In this document: in pieces, positions 26,921 through 34,690 of the stretch
How positions within the stretch are numbered: the stretch's first letter is position 1
Layout of the letters: each line of letters opens with the position of its first letter
Source: CALAMC01 sp964459465
GTDB lineage: Bacteria; Zixibacteria; MSB-5A5; GN15; PGXB01
Assembly (NCBI GenBank): GCA_964459465.1
Contig: CAYWLR010000010.1
Location: forward strand, 49,587 to 113,586
Length of the DNA stretch: 64,000 nucleotides
Reading direction: 5' to 3'
Notes under the pieces: generated by a model
What the model was told of the DNA's origin: nothing
The model's database searches: none
The model's input: the letters and a program-made list of their open reading frames with translations, nothing else
Position numbers and translations under genes: made by a program

Positions 26921-27667
26921 ATGAAAATCTCGGCGGTTATTATCACGATGAACGAGGAGAAAAATATCGCTCGTTGCCTGAAGTCTCTGGCCTGGGTCGA
27001 TGAAATTATTTTGGTCGATACCGATTCGACCGACATGACGCTTGATATCGCAAGGCAAATTGGGGCGGAGGTATTTTCGACGCCATGGCATGGTTATGGC
27101 CCGACCAAACAATTTGCGGTCGATCGGGCATCCGGTGACTGGATTTTATCCGTCGATGCCGATGAGGTCGTTACTCCCCGTCTGGCGGACGAGATTTTGA
27201 CGGCTATCGGCGCAGGGGAAGCAGCCGACGGTTACTTTCTGCCGAGGATGACCAGCTTCATCGGTCGCTGGATTCGTCATTCACAGTGGTATCCCGATTA
27301 TGTTTTGCGATTATTCAGAAGGGGCAAGGGCAGGTTCACAGATGCCCTGGTGCATGAGAAGATAATCGTGGACGGATCGGTCGGCTATATGAAAAATCCT
27401 CTTTTGCATTATTCCTATCCCGACCTGGCTTCATTTTTCAGGAAGACGGCCAAGTACAACGATTTGGGCGGGAAGGAATTTGTCCAAAACGGACGGAAGG
27501 TGAGCCGTCTTTCGTTGTTGTTGCGGCCGATAGCGACCTTTTATCGGCACTTTGTTTTTCATCTCGGTTTTCTGGACGGCTGGGCCGGATTTTTTATCGG
27601 GATTTTGTCGGCCCACCGTAACTACAGTAAATATCGTCACTTGGGAAAGCTGACGCGGGAACAATAA
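26921..27667 (+). CDS. Glycosyltransferase family 2 (WaaE/LgtF-like)
   Basis: 248 residues. The GT-A core is visible: AVIITMNEEKNIARCL, LVDTDSTDMTLDIA and the metal-binding DADEVV, with a downstream WIRHSQWYPDYVLRLFRR and VHEKI. This set is typical of the LPS-core beta-1,4-glucosyltransferase group (WaaE/KdtX, LgtF). The C-terminus has a hydrophobic segment (HLGFLDGWAGFFIGIL) likely to associate with the membrane. It is the last gene of the core-oligosaccharide run that begins with msbA. Confidence 0.87.
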   Translation: MKISAVIITMNEEKNIARCLKSLAWVDEIILVDTDSTDMTLDIARQIGAEVFSTPWHGYGPTKQFAVDRASGDWILSVDADEVVTPRLADEILTAIGAGEAADGYFLPRMTSFIGRWIRHSQWYPDYVLRLFRRGKGRFTDALVHEKIIVDGSVGYMKNPLLHYSYPDLASFFRKTAKYNDLGGKEFVQNGRKVSRLSLLLRPIATFYRHFVFHLGFLDGWAGFFIGILSAHRNYSKYRHLGKLTREQ

Positions 27668-27748
27668 CGACATTGCCCAGAACCCGATAGAAATTTATTC
27701 TGATAGTATGGGTTGCATCAGAAAAATAAAGATATATACTTGAAGACT

Positions 27749-29899
27749 ATGACGATGCTAAACCTGGCTGAATTCATTATTCGCGTTGAGGCTTTCAACG
27801 CCAATATCAATATCCCATTGATACGGCGGGCGTATGAATTTTCCGAAAAGGCCCATGCCGGACAGATTCGTGAATCGGGTGAACCGTTTTCGGTGCATTG
27901 TCTCAACGTGGCCCTGATTCTGGCCGAGCTCCATCTCGATTCAACCACGATCGCCGCCGGTCTTTTGCACGATGTGGTCGAAGACACGGGTATCGGATTG
28001 GATAAAGTCAAAGAGGCTTTCGATGAAGAGTTGGCCGGGCTGGTGGACGGGGTAACCAAGCTGGGAACGGTGGAGTTCAAATCGGCCGAAGAACAGCAGG
28101 TGGAATTTTTCCGCAAGATGCTATTATCCATGGCTCGCGATATTCGGGTAATATTGATCAAGCTGGCCGACCGTCTTCACAATATGCGGACGCTGGAATA
28201 TCTTCCGCCCGCGAAGCGGGTCCGAATTGCCACTGAAACCCGCGAGGTTTATGCCCCGCTGGCGCACCGGTTCGGGATCTCGCGAGTTAAAACCGAACTT
28301 GAAGATTTATCCTTGAAATTTCTTAAGCCCGACATTTATTCCGATCTGGCTCAAAAGATAGAACTAACCCGCGAGGAGCGGTTGGCCTATCTCGACCGGG
28401 TGGTCGAGCCGATAAAGAAGGCGTTGCAGGAGGCCGGGATAAAAGCTGTCGTCCAGGGTCGTCCCAAACATATCGATTCGATTTATCGGAAAATCCGGTA
28501 TCGCAAGGTTCCCTTCGACCAGATCGCCGATCTTCTGGCAATAAGGATCATTGTTGGGACCAAGGCGGAATGTTACCACGTCCTCGGACTGGTGCATGAA
28601 CTCTGGCCGCCGGTGGCGCATAAGTTTGCCGACTATATCGCCAATCCCAAACCTAATAATTACCAGTCGTTGCATACGGCCATATTCGGCCCGGATGATA
28701 AAATCGTGGAGATTCAGATTCGCACCCGGGAAATGCACCATATTGCCGAGAACGGTATTGCCGCTCACTGGCTTTACAAGGAAGGTCGTCAGCAGCTGGA
28801 CAAGTCCGATCGGCAAATGCTCTGGTTACGGGATTTGCTGGAGTGGCAGAAGGACATGACCAATCCGTCCGAATTTCTGGAATATCTTAAAATAGACCTG
28901 TTTGCCGATGATATATATGTTTACACACCGGCCGGTGAGTTGAAACATCTTCCGGCCGGAGCCACGCCGCTTGATTTTGCGTTTGCCGTCCATACCGAAG
29001 TGGGCCTTCACTGCAGCGGGGCGCGAATCAACGGGCGCATCAGTCCATTAAGCACAATTTTGCAGTCGGGCGATAAAGTGGAAATCCTGACCAGTCCCCA
29101 TCGCCACCCCTCACAGGACTGGCTGAAACTGGCGGGGACATCCAACGCCCGCTCCAAAATCCGTCGCTGGTTGAAGCAATCCGGCTATGAACAGGCGCTG
29201 GCTCTGGGCAAGGAGTTGCTCGAACGGGAACTGAAGAAGAGCCGGCTCACCATTCCGCCCGACGACGAATTCCTCGAAATTGCCCAGAAGATGTCCTTTA
29301 ACTCCATTGACCAATTGTACTATTCACTGGGCAACGGTGACGTATCGGTCCAGCAAGTTCTGACGCGTGTTACTCCCGAAAAGGTAAAGCCTTCTGACGG
29401 GTCGGTCGTCGAGAAAATTCTGGAGAAGTTCAGAACCGAACGGGGCATCCGGGTTCAGGGTCTGGATAATATGATGTTTCAATTCGCGGGGTGCTGCCAG
29501 CCGATTCCCGGCGAGGAAATTATCGGGTATATCACACGCGGCCGGGGAGTCACCATTCATCGCGCCGATTGCCCGACGCTTCAGGACCTGTCCTCCGACC
29601 CGGAGCGTATCATCCCGGTTTCATGGGACGTGGACCGTGACCAAACCTTCGTGGTCCGCCTGGAATTGCATGTCGAACCGCGCAAGAATATCTTGGTTGA
29701 AATCACCGAGTCCATTGCCGACAGCAAGACCAACGTCCGTGGCGCCGATATCAATCTTTCGGATACGACATCGGTCGGGACGATTGTTGTCGAAGTCAAC
29801 AGCTTAAGCCAGTTAGAACGCGTCCTCAAGAGGATCAAAAAGGTCAAAGGGGTTATTTCGGTGCGTCGTTCCACAGGGGGAGAGGTTACGGCGGATTAA
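27749..29899 (+). CDS. Bifunctional (p)ppGpp synthetase/hydrolase, RelA/SpoT family
   Basis: 716 residues from ATG 27749; a TTG at 27713 is in frame but less likely. Order of domains: HD hydrolase (HAGQIRESGEPFSVHCLNVA and LLHDVVEDTG, all metal ligands kept, about 30-190), synthetase (RKIRYRKVPFDQIADLLAIR and PKPNNYQSLHTA, about 230-350), TGS (about 390-450), helical and Cys-containing ZFD region (CCQPIPGEEIIGYITRGRG) and C-terminal ACT. Both halves keep catalytic residues, so it is the long bifunctional Rel type. It would control the stringent response at the ribosome. A weak promoter-like pair, TTGCCC (27673) and TATTCT (27696), lies upstream. Confidence 0.94.
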   Translation: MTMLNLAEFIIRVEAFNANINIPLIRRAYEFSEKAHAGQIRESGEPFSVHCLNVALILAELHLDSTTIAAGLLHDVVEDTGIGLDKVKEAFDEELAGLVDGVTKLGTVEFKSAEEQQVEFFRKMLLSMARDIRVILIKLADRLHNMRTLEYLPPAKRVRIATETREVYAPLAHRFGISRVKTELEDLSLKFLKPDIYSDLAQKIELTREERLAYLDRVVEPIKKALQEAGIKAVVQGRPKHIDSIYRKIRYRKVPFDQIADLLAIRIIVGTKAECYHVLGLVHELWPPVAHKFADYIANPKPNNYQSLHTAIFGPDDKIVEIQIRTREMHHIAENGIAAHWLYKEGRQQLDKSDRQMLWLRDLLEWQKDMTNPSEFLEYLKIDLFADDIYVYTPAGELKHLPAGATPLDFAFAVHTEVGLHCSGARINGRISPLSTILQSGDKVEILTSPHRHPSQDWLKLAGTSNARSKIRRWLKQSGYEQALALGKELLERELKKSRLTIPPDDEFLEIAQKMSFNSIDQLYYSLGNGDVSVQQVLTRVTPEKVKPSDGSVVEKILEKFRTERGIRVQGLDNMMFQFAGCCQPIPGEEIIGYITRGRGVTIHRADCPTLQDLSSDPERIIPVSWDVDRDQTFVVRLELHVEPRKNILVEITESIADSKTNVRGADINLSDTTSVGTIVVEVNSLSQLERVLKRIKKVKGVISVRRSTGGEVTAD

Positions 29900-29905
29900 T
29901 AGGGC

Positions 29906-31363
29906 ATGGTTTCGATTCGTAATATAATTTTCATAACCGCGGCAATATTATTTATCGGGCAGGTCTTTCTGTACTGGGATTATGCCATCGATGACGCCTA
30001 TATAACTTTTACCTATGCTGAAAATCTGGCCGATGGTCACGGTCCGGTTTTCAACGTCGGCGACAAACCGGTCGAGGCGTACTCCAACACTTTCTGGATG
30101 CTCATGCTGGCAACGACATATCGGGTGGGTCTGCCGACCGTTTTAACCGCCAGGATTCTTGGGGTGATCTTTTTTGCCATCGCCGGATGGTTATGGTTCT
30201 GGAATTTCCGCCGCGATAAGTCAGGTTATGCCTGGCTGGTCGGTCCGCTGTTTTTGATTTGTCCGTTGACACCGTTCTGGGCGGTCAGCGGTCTGGAACT
30301 GGGGTTGCACGCCTTTGCCATTTCGGCGGCTATTATAATGTTATGGCGGCGGTCGCGCTGGAGCTGTCTGTTTCTGGCTGTGATAGTTTGGGGACGACCG
30401 GAGGGTTTTATTACGGCGACGGTCATGATTTTGGCGGCCATAGTGTTTGACCTATTGCGAAAGGAATTCCGCCCCGGAAATTATATTCTGCAAATTCTGG
30501 CGATTGTATTGGCCATCGCCAGCATCACCATCATGCGTTTGGCCTTCTTCGGACTGCCTTTGCCCAATACTTTTTATGTCAAGACCGAAGAAGTGGGTTT
30601 TCATTTCCGGGCCGTTTCGGATATGGCGATAAGATTCATTCCGGTTTTCGGCCTGATGATTACAGCGGTTTATATAGCCATCAAAAATAGGATGTCGGAA
30701 AAATTGCTTGTTATATCTTTGGCGGTTTTCATGGCACAGTTTTTCGTTTCCACCATGGTCAATCCGGTTATGAATTACCTGTTCCGATATCTGGCGCCGT
30801 TTATGCCATTGGCGATTTTTGCGGCCGTTTATTCCATAGGACAGTTCAAGAAACCGGTTTTTCGGCAATTAGTCGTGGTTATATTGATAATATCTTTGGT
30901 TAGTCCGACGGGGAAAATTTTCGCTCACCTTGGGGTTGATAGAGAAATCGTGAGTGCGCAGGATAAAGCCATCAGGTGGGCCGGCTCACAGCCGGATGAA
31001 ACCATAATTTCCCTGACCGATATCGGCCGTATACCGTATTATGCCAGAAGGCATTATATTGATATTTGGGGTCTGGCGAGCGATAATATCGGCCGGCAGG
31101 GGTTTAATCCGGTCACCGAATATTTAAAATTCCCGGATTATTTTCTGCTGGTCGGGCATGTTCGCCAAGACGGCAAGGTCGCTTTACGATTTGGTCGGGA
31201 AAGACTAATCGCCCAAAACCGGGGTTTTGGGGAGGTCTATCGGCTGATAGGAGTGTTATCACCCGAAGGGGTGCCGGTCGACAGCGTTGGCTACCATTAT
31301 TTGATTTTGAAAAAAAACCAGGGGGCGCTGGATTCTCTTCTGCAACTTTACCCCATAAAATGA
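29906..31363 (+). CDS. Polytopic membrane protein, probable GT-C-type glycosyltransferase
   Basis: 485 residues with about ten hydrophobic helices. After the first helix comes YAIDDAYITFTYAENLADGH, an acidic DDAY motif in the first extracytoplasmic loop as in GT-C enzymes that use polyprenyl-phosphate sugars, then VEAYSNTFWMLMLA. The C-terminal about 120 residues form a soluble domain. The pattern recalls arabinofuranosyl/mannosyl-type transferases of lipid-linked glycan assembly. Specificity cannot be read. It begins 7 bases after the RelA/SpoT gene; the LPS genes just upstream support an envelope role. Confidence 0.65.
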   Translation: MVSIRNIIFITAAILFIGQVFLYWDYAIDDAYITFTYAENLADGHGPVFNVGDKPVEAYSNTFWMLMLATTYRVGLPTVLTARILGVIFFAIAGWLWFWNFRRDKSGYAWLVGPLFLICPLTPFWAVSGLELGLHAFAISAAIIMLWRRSRWSCLFLAVIVWGRPEGFITATVMILAAIVFDLLRKEFRPGNYILQILAIVLAIASITIMRLAFFGLPLPNTFYVKTEEVGFHFRAVSDMAIRFIPVFGLMITAVYIAIKNRMSEKLLVISLAVFMAQFFVSTMVNPVMNYLFRYLAPFMPLAIFAAVYSIGQFKKPVFRQLVVVILIISLVSPTGKIFAHLGVDREIVSAQDKAIRWAGSQPDETIISLTDIGRIPYYARRHYIDIWGLASDNIGRQGFNPVTEYLKFPDYFLLVGHVRQDGKVALRFGRERLIAQNRGFGEVYRLIGVLSPEGVPVDSVGYHYLILKKNQGALDSLLQLYPIK

Positions 31364-31387
31364 TGTTTGGTGTCGTATAATATATTT

Positions 31388-32014
31388 ATGAACAATATTT
31401 CTAAAAATTGCACGCAATGCGGGGCAGTTTTAATGCCCGATGACAGGTTTTGCCGGGGTTGTGGCAACTGGCATGACAAAAAGGCCGGTGCGCCTTATCA
31501 GTCCTTTATCCTGATGACCGTGGCGGCGGCGGCCATTTTGGGATTTGTTGTTTATTCGGTGGTGACCGCGCAGGCCAGGTCCAAATTCGTTCACCCCAGC
31601 GTCGAAGGTATGGATCGTTCCGCGATGATGAACATGCAGAATTTCATGGCTTCATTGCCGTCGGATTATGCCGGATTGGTGGCGCAGGGGAATATGAGTA
31701 TGGATCACGGCCGTTATGCCGAAGCGGTCGCTTGTTATGATCGGGCCCTGGCCCTTGATGATACCAGTGCCGACGTGCGAACCGACCTCGGTGCGTGCTA
31801 TCACGCCCTCGGGCAAATCGACTCGGCCATGGTTCAGTTTGACCGGGCGCTGGGCCTTGATCCCAATCACGCCGTGGCGCATTTCAATATGGGTGTCGTC
31901 TATCATGCCCTCGGCGATATGAACAAAACCCGGCAGTACTGGAATCGGTACCTGGAACTTATGCCCGAGTCACCCATCGCCGACACGCTGAAATCGATTC
32001 TCAAATCTCTTTAA
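31388..32014 (+). CDS. Zinc-ribbon, single-pass membrane TPR protein
   Basis: 208 residues from ATG 31388; TTG 31367 and GTG 31370 are in-frame alternatives and no good ribosome site separates them. An N-terminal zinc ribbon (CTQCGAVLMPDDRFCRGCG) precedes one transmembrane helix (FILMTVAAAAILGFVVYSVV), then three TPR units (for example YAEAVACYDRALALDDTSAD and IDSAMVQFDRALGLDPNHAV). Such proteins are scaffolds; no enzymatic motif is present. It lies between a GT-C-like gene and comF with no strong promoter visible. Confidence 0.75.
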   Translation: MNNISKNCTQCGAVLMPDDRFCRGCGNWHDKKAGAPYQSFILMTVAAAAILGFVVYSVVTAQARSKFVHPSVEGMDRSAMMNMQNFMASLPSDYAGLVAQGNMSMDHGRYAEAVACYDRALALDDTSADVRTDLGACYHALGQIDSAMVQFDRALGLDPNHAVAHFNMGVVYHALGDMNKTRQYWNRYLELMPESPIADTLKSILKSL

Positions 32015-32108
32015 GCGAATATTAATTTTATTGTTTTCTTGCCTGAATTTATAATTTGGGATAATTTTATGCCCGGAGGCGAAAATATCCCAAAATTGAG
32101 GAGGCAGC

Positions 32109-32831
32109 CTGCGACAGGGAAGTCAATACGTTGAACCACTCGAAAACATTCTCGATTTTATATATCCGCCCTATTGCCTGGTGTGCGGCGGGGAAGCCGA
32201 GGGATGGGGAAAACTTTTATGTCAACATTGCGTTAATAAATCAACCCGATTTGAGCGGCCGTTGTGTTTCGATTGCCGTCTGATGTTGGATGATTTTGGC
32301 CGCTGTCCCCAGTGCGAAACCGACAAACCGTTTCCGTTATTTGTGCTTGGGGAGTATGAGCCGCCGCTGAAGGATATAATTCACCGGTTTAAATACGACG
32401 GATTCGAAAAACTGGGCATGTTTTTGTCCGATAGTCTGTTTAGCCTTTATGAAAAACCCTTGCGGGAGTTGAAAATAGACCTGTTGGTTCCGGTTCCGCT
32501 GGGTAGTATCCGAAAAAAACTTCGAGGATTCAATCAGGCCGGGATAATGTCCGATATTATTAGCGGGCGCCTGGGTCTGGAATCGGCCGAAGAAGGGGTA
32601 GCCAAAGCCCGGAGAACGAAAGATCAAACCCGGTTGAATCCGGCCCGACGTCTTTTGAATATTAAGGGCGCCTTTAAAGCGGGCTCGGTTGATTTGAAAG
32701 GCAAAAGGATTGCCGTGATCGACGACGTTGTTACTACCGGCGCAACCATAAATGAACTCCGGCGGGTGATCGAAGAAGACGGCGGCGGGACGGTGGTCTG
32801 TGCCATGGCGGCGGCATCCTCACGCGATTGA
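32109..32831 (+). CDS. comF: ComF-family phosphoribosyltransferase, probable CTG start
   Basis: Family identity is clear: N-terminal zinc ribbon with CLVC, CQHC, CFDC and CPQC pairs, then a PRTase fold with HRFKYDGFEKLG and the PRPP loop VIDDVVTTGATI. The first standard start (GTG 32181) would cut off the first Cys pair partner and the conserved DFIYPPYCLVC lead-in. The same frame is open back to a TGA just before 32101, and GAGGAGG (32098-32104) stands 4 bases ahead of CTG 32109. I therefore start the gene at CTG (240 residues). The alternative is a frameshift relative to ATG 32069. ComF proteins take part in DNA uptake and possibly nucleotide salvage. A Xer recombinase follows immediately. 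Confidence 0.75.
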   Translation: MRQGSQYVEPLENILDFIYPPYCLVCGGEAEGWGKLLCQHCVNKSTRFERPLCFDCRLMLDDFGRCPQCETDKPFPLFVLGEYEPPLKDIIHRFKYDGFEKLGMFLSDSLFSLYEKPLRELKIDLLVPVPLGSIRKKLRGFNQAGIMSDIISGRLGLESAEEGVAKARRTKDQTRLNPARRLLNIKGAFKAGSVDLKGKRIAVIDDVVTTGATINELRRVIEEDGGGTVVCAMAAASSRD

Positions 32832-32832
32832 T

Positions 32833-33750
32833 ATGATTTTAATGATACAAGACAATTTCGATCGGGCGGTGGCCGACTATCGGCAGTATCTGGAATTGGA
32901 GAAGGGTTTGTCGGAGAACACTCTTGACGCCTATATCCGCGACATTGCGGAGTTCAAGAAAATGTTTGCCATGAAGGATAAGCTTGCAGTCGGTCACCGG
33001 GCCATAACCGATTATCTGTCGAAGTTGAACGACCGGAATCGTCGCCCGGCCTCGATCGCGCGCAAGATTTCGGCATTACGTAATTTTTATCATTATCTGA
33101 CGGAAAATAATCTGGTTGAGGGCAATCCTTTTGAATTTGCCCGCGTTCCCAAAATCTCGCGCTATCATCCCGATTATCTGTCGGTAGGCGACATCGAAAA
33201 GATACTTAATCAGCCCGATATAAAGACCCCGGCGGGGATACGTGACCAGGCCATGCTGGAGTTGCTTTATGGCACGGGGATGCGTATTTCCGAGATGATA
33301 ACATTGCCATGTGCGGCGGTTTATGACGAAATCGGCTTTATAAAAGTGACCGGCAAGGGTAACAAAGAGCGGTTGGTGCCATTCGGTCAGTACGCACGGC
33401 GGGCCGTCGAAAAGTACCTGACGGAAGTGCGCGAACCGCAGAGGAAGGAAAGCCACAGCGAAGTGCTTTTTCTATCGCGTCTGGGCCGGCCGTTTTCGCG
33501 GGTCGGGGTATGGAAAATAATCAGGAAGCATGCCCTCAAGGCCGGCGTATCAAAAAGGGTTACGCCGCACACTTTTCGACACAGTTTTGCCACCCACCTG
33601 ATCGAGGGTGGCGCCGATTTACGGACGGTGCAGGAACTGCTGGGGCACGCCAGCATCACGACCACCCAGATATACACGCAGGTTGACCGGGAATACCTGT
33701 TGTCGGTGCACCGGGATTTCCATCCCCGCGAGCGCCATATGAAAGGCTGA
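32833..33750 (+). CDS. Tyrosine recombinase XerC/XerD-type
   Basis: 305 residues from ATG 32833 (ATG 32842 is an alternative). The N-terminal SAM-like core-binding domain (LEKGLSENTLDAYIRDI) and a catalytic domain with all family residues are present: Arg in GTGMRISEM, Lys in TGKGNKERLVP, HxxR in TPHTFRHSFATH, His in LLGHASI and the nucleophile Tyr in TTQIYTQV. Full length and catalytic completeness suggest the housekeeping dif recombinase more than an integrase; no att site or mobile cargo is seen beside it. It begins 1 base after comF. Confidence 0.9.
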   Translation: MILMIQDNFDRAVADYRQYLELEKGLSENTLDAYIRDIAEFKKMFAMKDKLAVGHRAITDYLSKLNDRNRRPASIARKISALRNFYHYLTENNLVEGNPFEFARVPKISRYHPDYLSVGDIEKILNQPDIKTPAGIRDQAMLELLYGTGMRISEMITLPCAAVYDEIGFIKVTGKGNKERLVPFGQYARRAVEKYLTEVREPQRKESHSEVLFLSRLGRPFSRVGVWKIIRKHALKAGVSKRVTPHTFRHSFATHLIEGGADLRTVQELLGHASITTTQIYTQVDREYLLSVHRDFHPRERHMKG

Positions 33751-33757
33751 CGTTTAT

Positions 33758-34684
33758 ATGTTTCATTGCGCCATACGACAGGAGGGCATCGACATCGTTT
33801 ATAACGTCACCCGTTCATTCGAGGACGAAAGCAGTTCGATACACTATTTTCGCACGATGGAAGAATTATTGCGGCTGTCGCAGAGGTTTCATCTTGATAT
33901 GATTTTTCTTGCCGGAAAGGGAGATTTCACTACCGAGCTGGAATTGATGCGGCGCATCAAGAGCCATATTTTTCTGGAGGTTATTCCGAGCATATTGTAT
34001 CATCCCCAGCCCGATGAAAGCGTCGTGATATCCGGTTTTGAAAACGGCTGTGATGAATTTCTGTCCGGCCCGTGGAAAGACCGGTTGTTCAAGGTTCGTC
34101 TCAAGGCAGTGGCGGCAAGAAGTGTTCGCGATATTTCGTTCAATCCCTCGACCCGGTTGCCCGGGCCCGGGCTGATAGAGAAGGAAATCGACCGCCTGCT
34201 AAAACTCGGAGCCGATTTCGCTATTTGTTACAGCGATATTGATGAATTCAAGGCCTATAACGACTATTACGGATATTATTATGGCGACCGGGTTATCAAA
34301 CTCACCGCCCGTATCATTCGCGACGCCGTTTTCGACATTTGCCCGGAAGGATTTGTCGGGCATATCGGCGGCGATGACTTTATCTCCATCATACCGGTCG
34401 GTCAGATCAGTCCCGTTTGTGAAAATGTCATAAAAGTATTCGATGCCCTAATCCCATATCGATACGCCGATGAAGACCGCAACCGCGGGACAATCACAAC
34501 CCGCAATCGTAAAGGGCAGATAGAAACTTTCGGGCTTCTGACTATTTCGACTGCGGTGCTGGTCAACCGTAAGGATACTTTCAAGCACATCGGGGAAATG
34601 GCTCATATGCTGGCCGATCTTAAGAAGTATTCCAAATCTCTCAAGGGATCGAATTTCGTCGTCGAACGCCGCAAGAAGTACTGA
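33758..34684 (+). CDS. GGDEF-family protein with variant GGDDF site
   Basis: 308 residues. The first about 125 residues resemble a receiver fold without clear phospho-acceptor chemistry (HLDMIFLAGKGDF, GCDEFLSGPWKDRLFKVRLKA). The GGDEF fold follows: ICYSDIDEFKAYNDYYGYYYG carries the metal Asp and the DxDxFKxYND pattern, and the signature is HIGGDDFISI, with GGDDF at 204-208 instead of GG(D/E)EF. The fourth residue Glu to Asp change may lower or alter cyclase activity; the protein could still bind GTP. It starts 8 bases after the Xer gene. No EAL domain is present. It ends convergent with the next gene, 6 bases away. Confidence 0.82.
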   Translation: MFHCAIRQEGIDIVYNVTRSFEDESSSIHYFRTMEELLRLSQRFHLDMIFLAGKGDFTTELELMRRIKSHIFLEVIPSILYHPQPDESVVISGFENGCDEFLSGPWKDRLFKVRLKAVAARSVRDISFNPSTRLPGPGLIEKEIDRLLKLGADFAICYSDIDEFKAYNDYYGYYYGDRVIKLTARIIRDAVFDICPEGFVGHIGGDDFISIIPVGQISPVCENVIKVFDALIPYRYADEDRNRGTITTRNRKGQIETFGLLTISTAVLVNRKDTFKHIGEMAHMLADLKKYSKSLKGSNFVVERRKKY

Positions 34685-34690
34685 TATTAA

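Noticed and set aside
32833..33750. Xer-type recombinase as a sign of an integrated element
   Set aside because: Neighbours are housekeeping or envelope genes, no att repeats or tRNA are close, and its sequence fits chromosome-dimer resolution.
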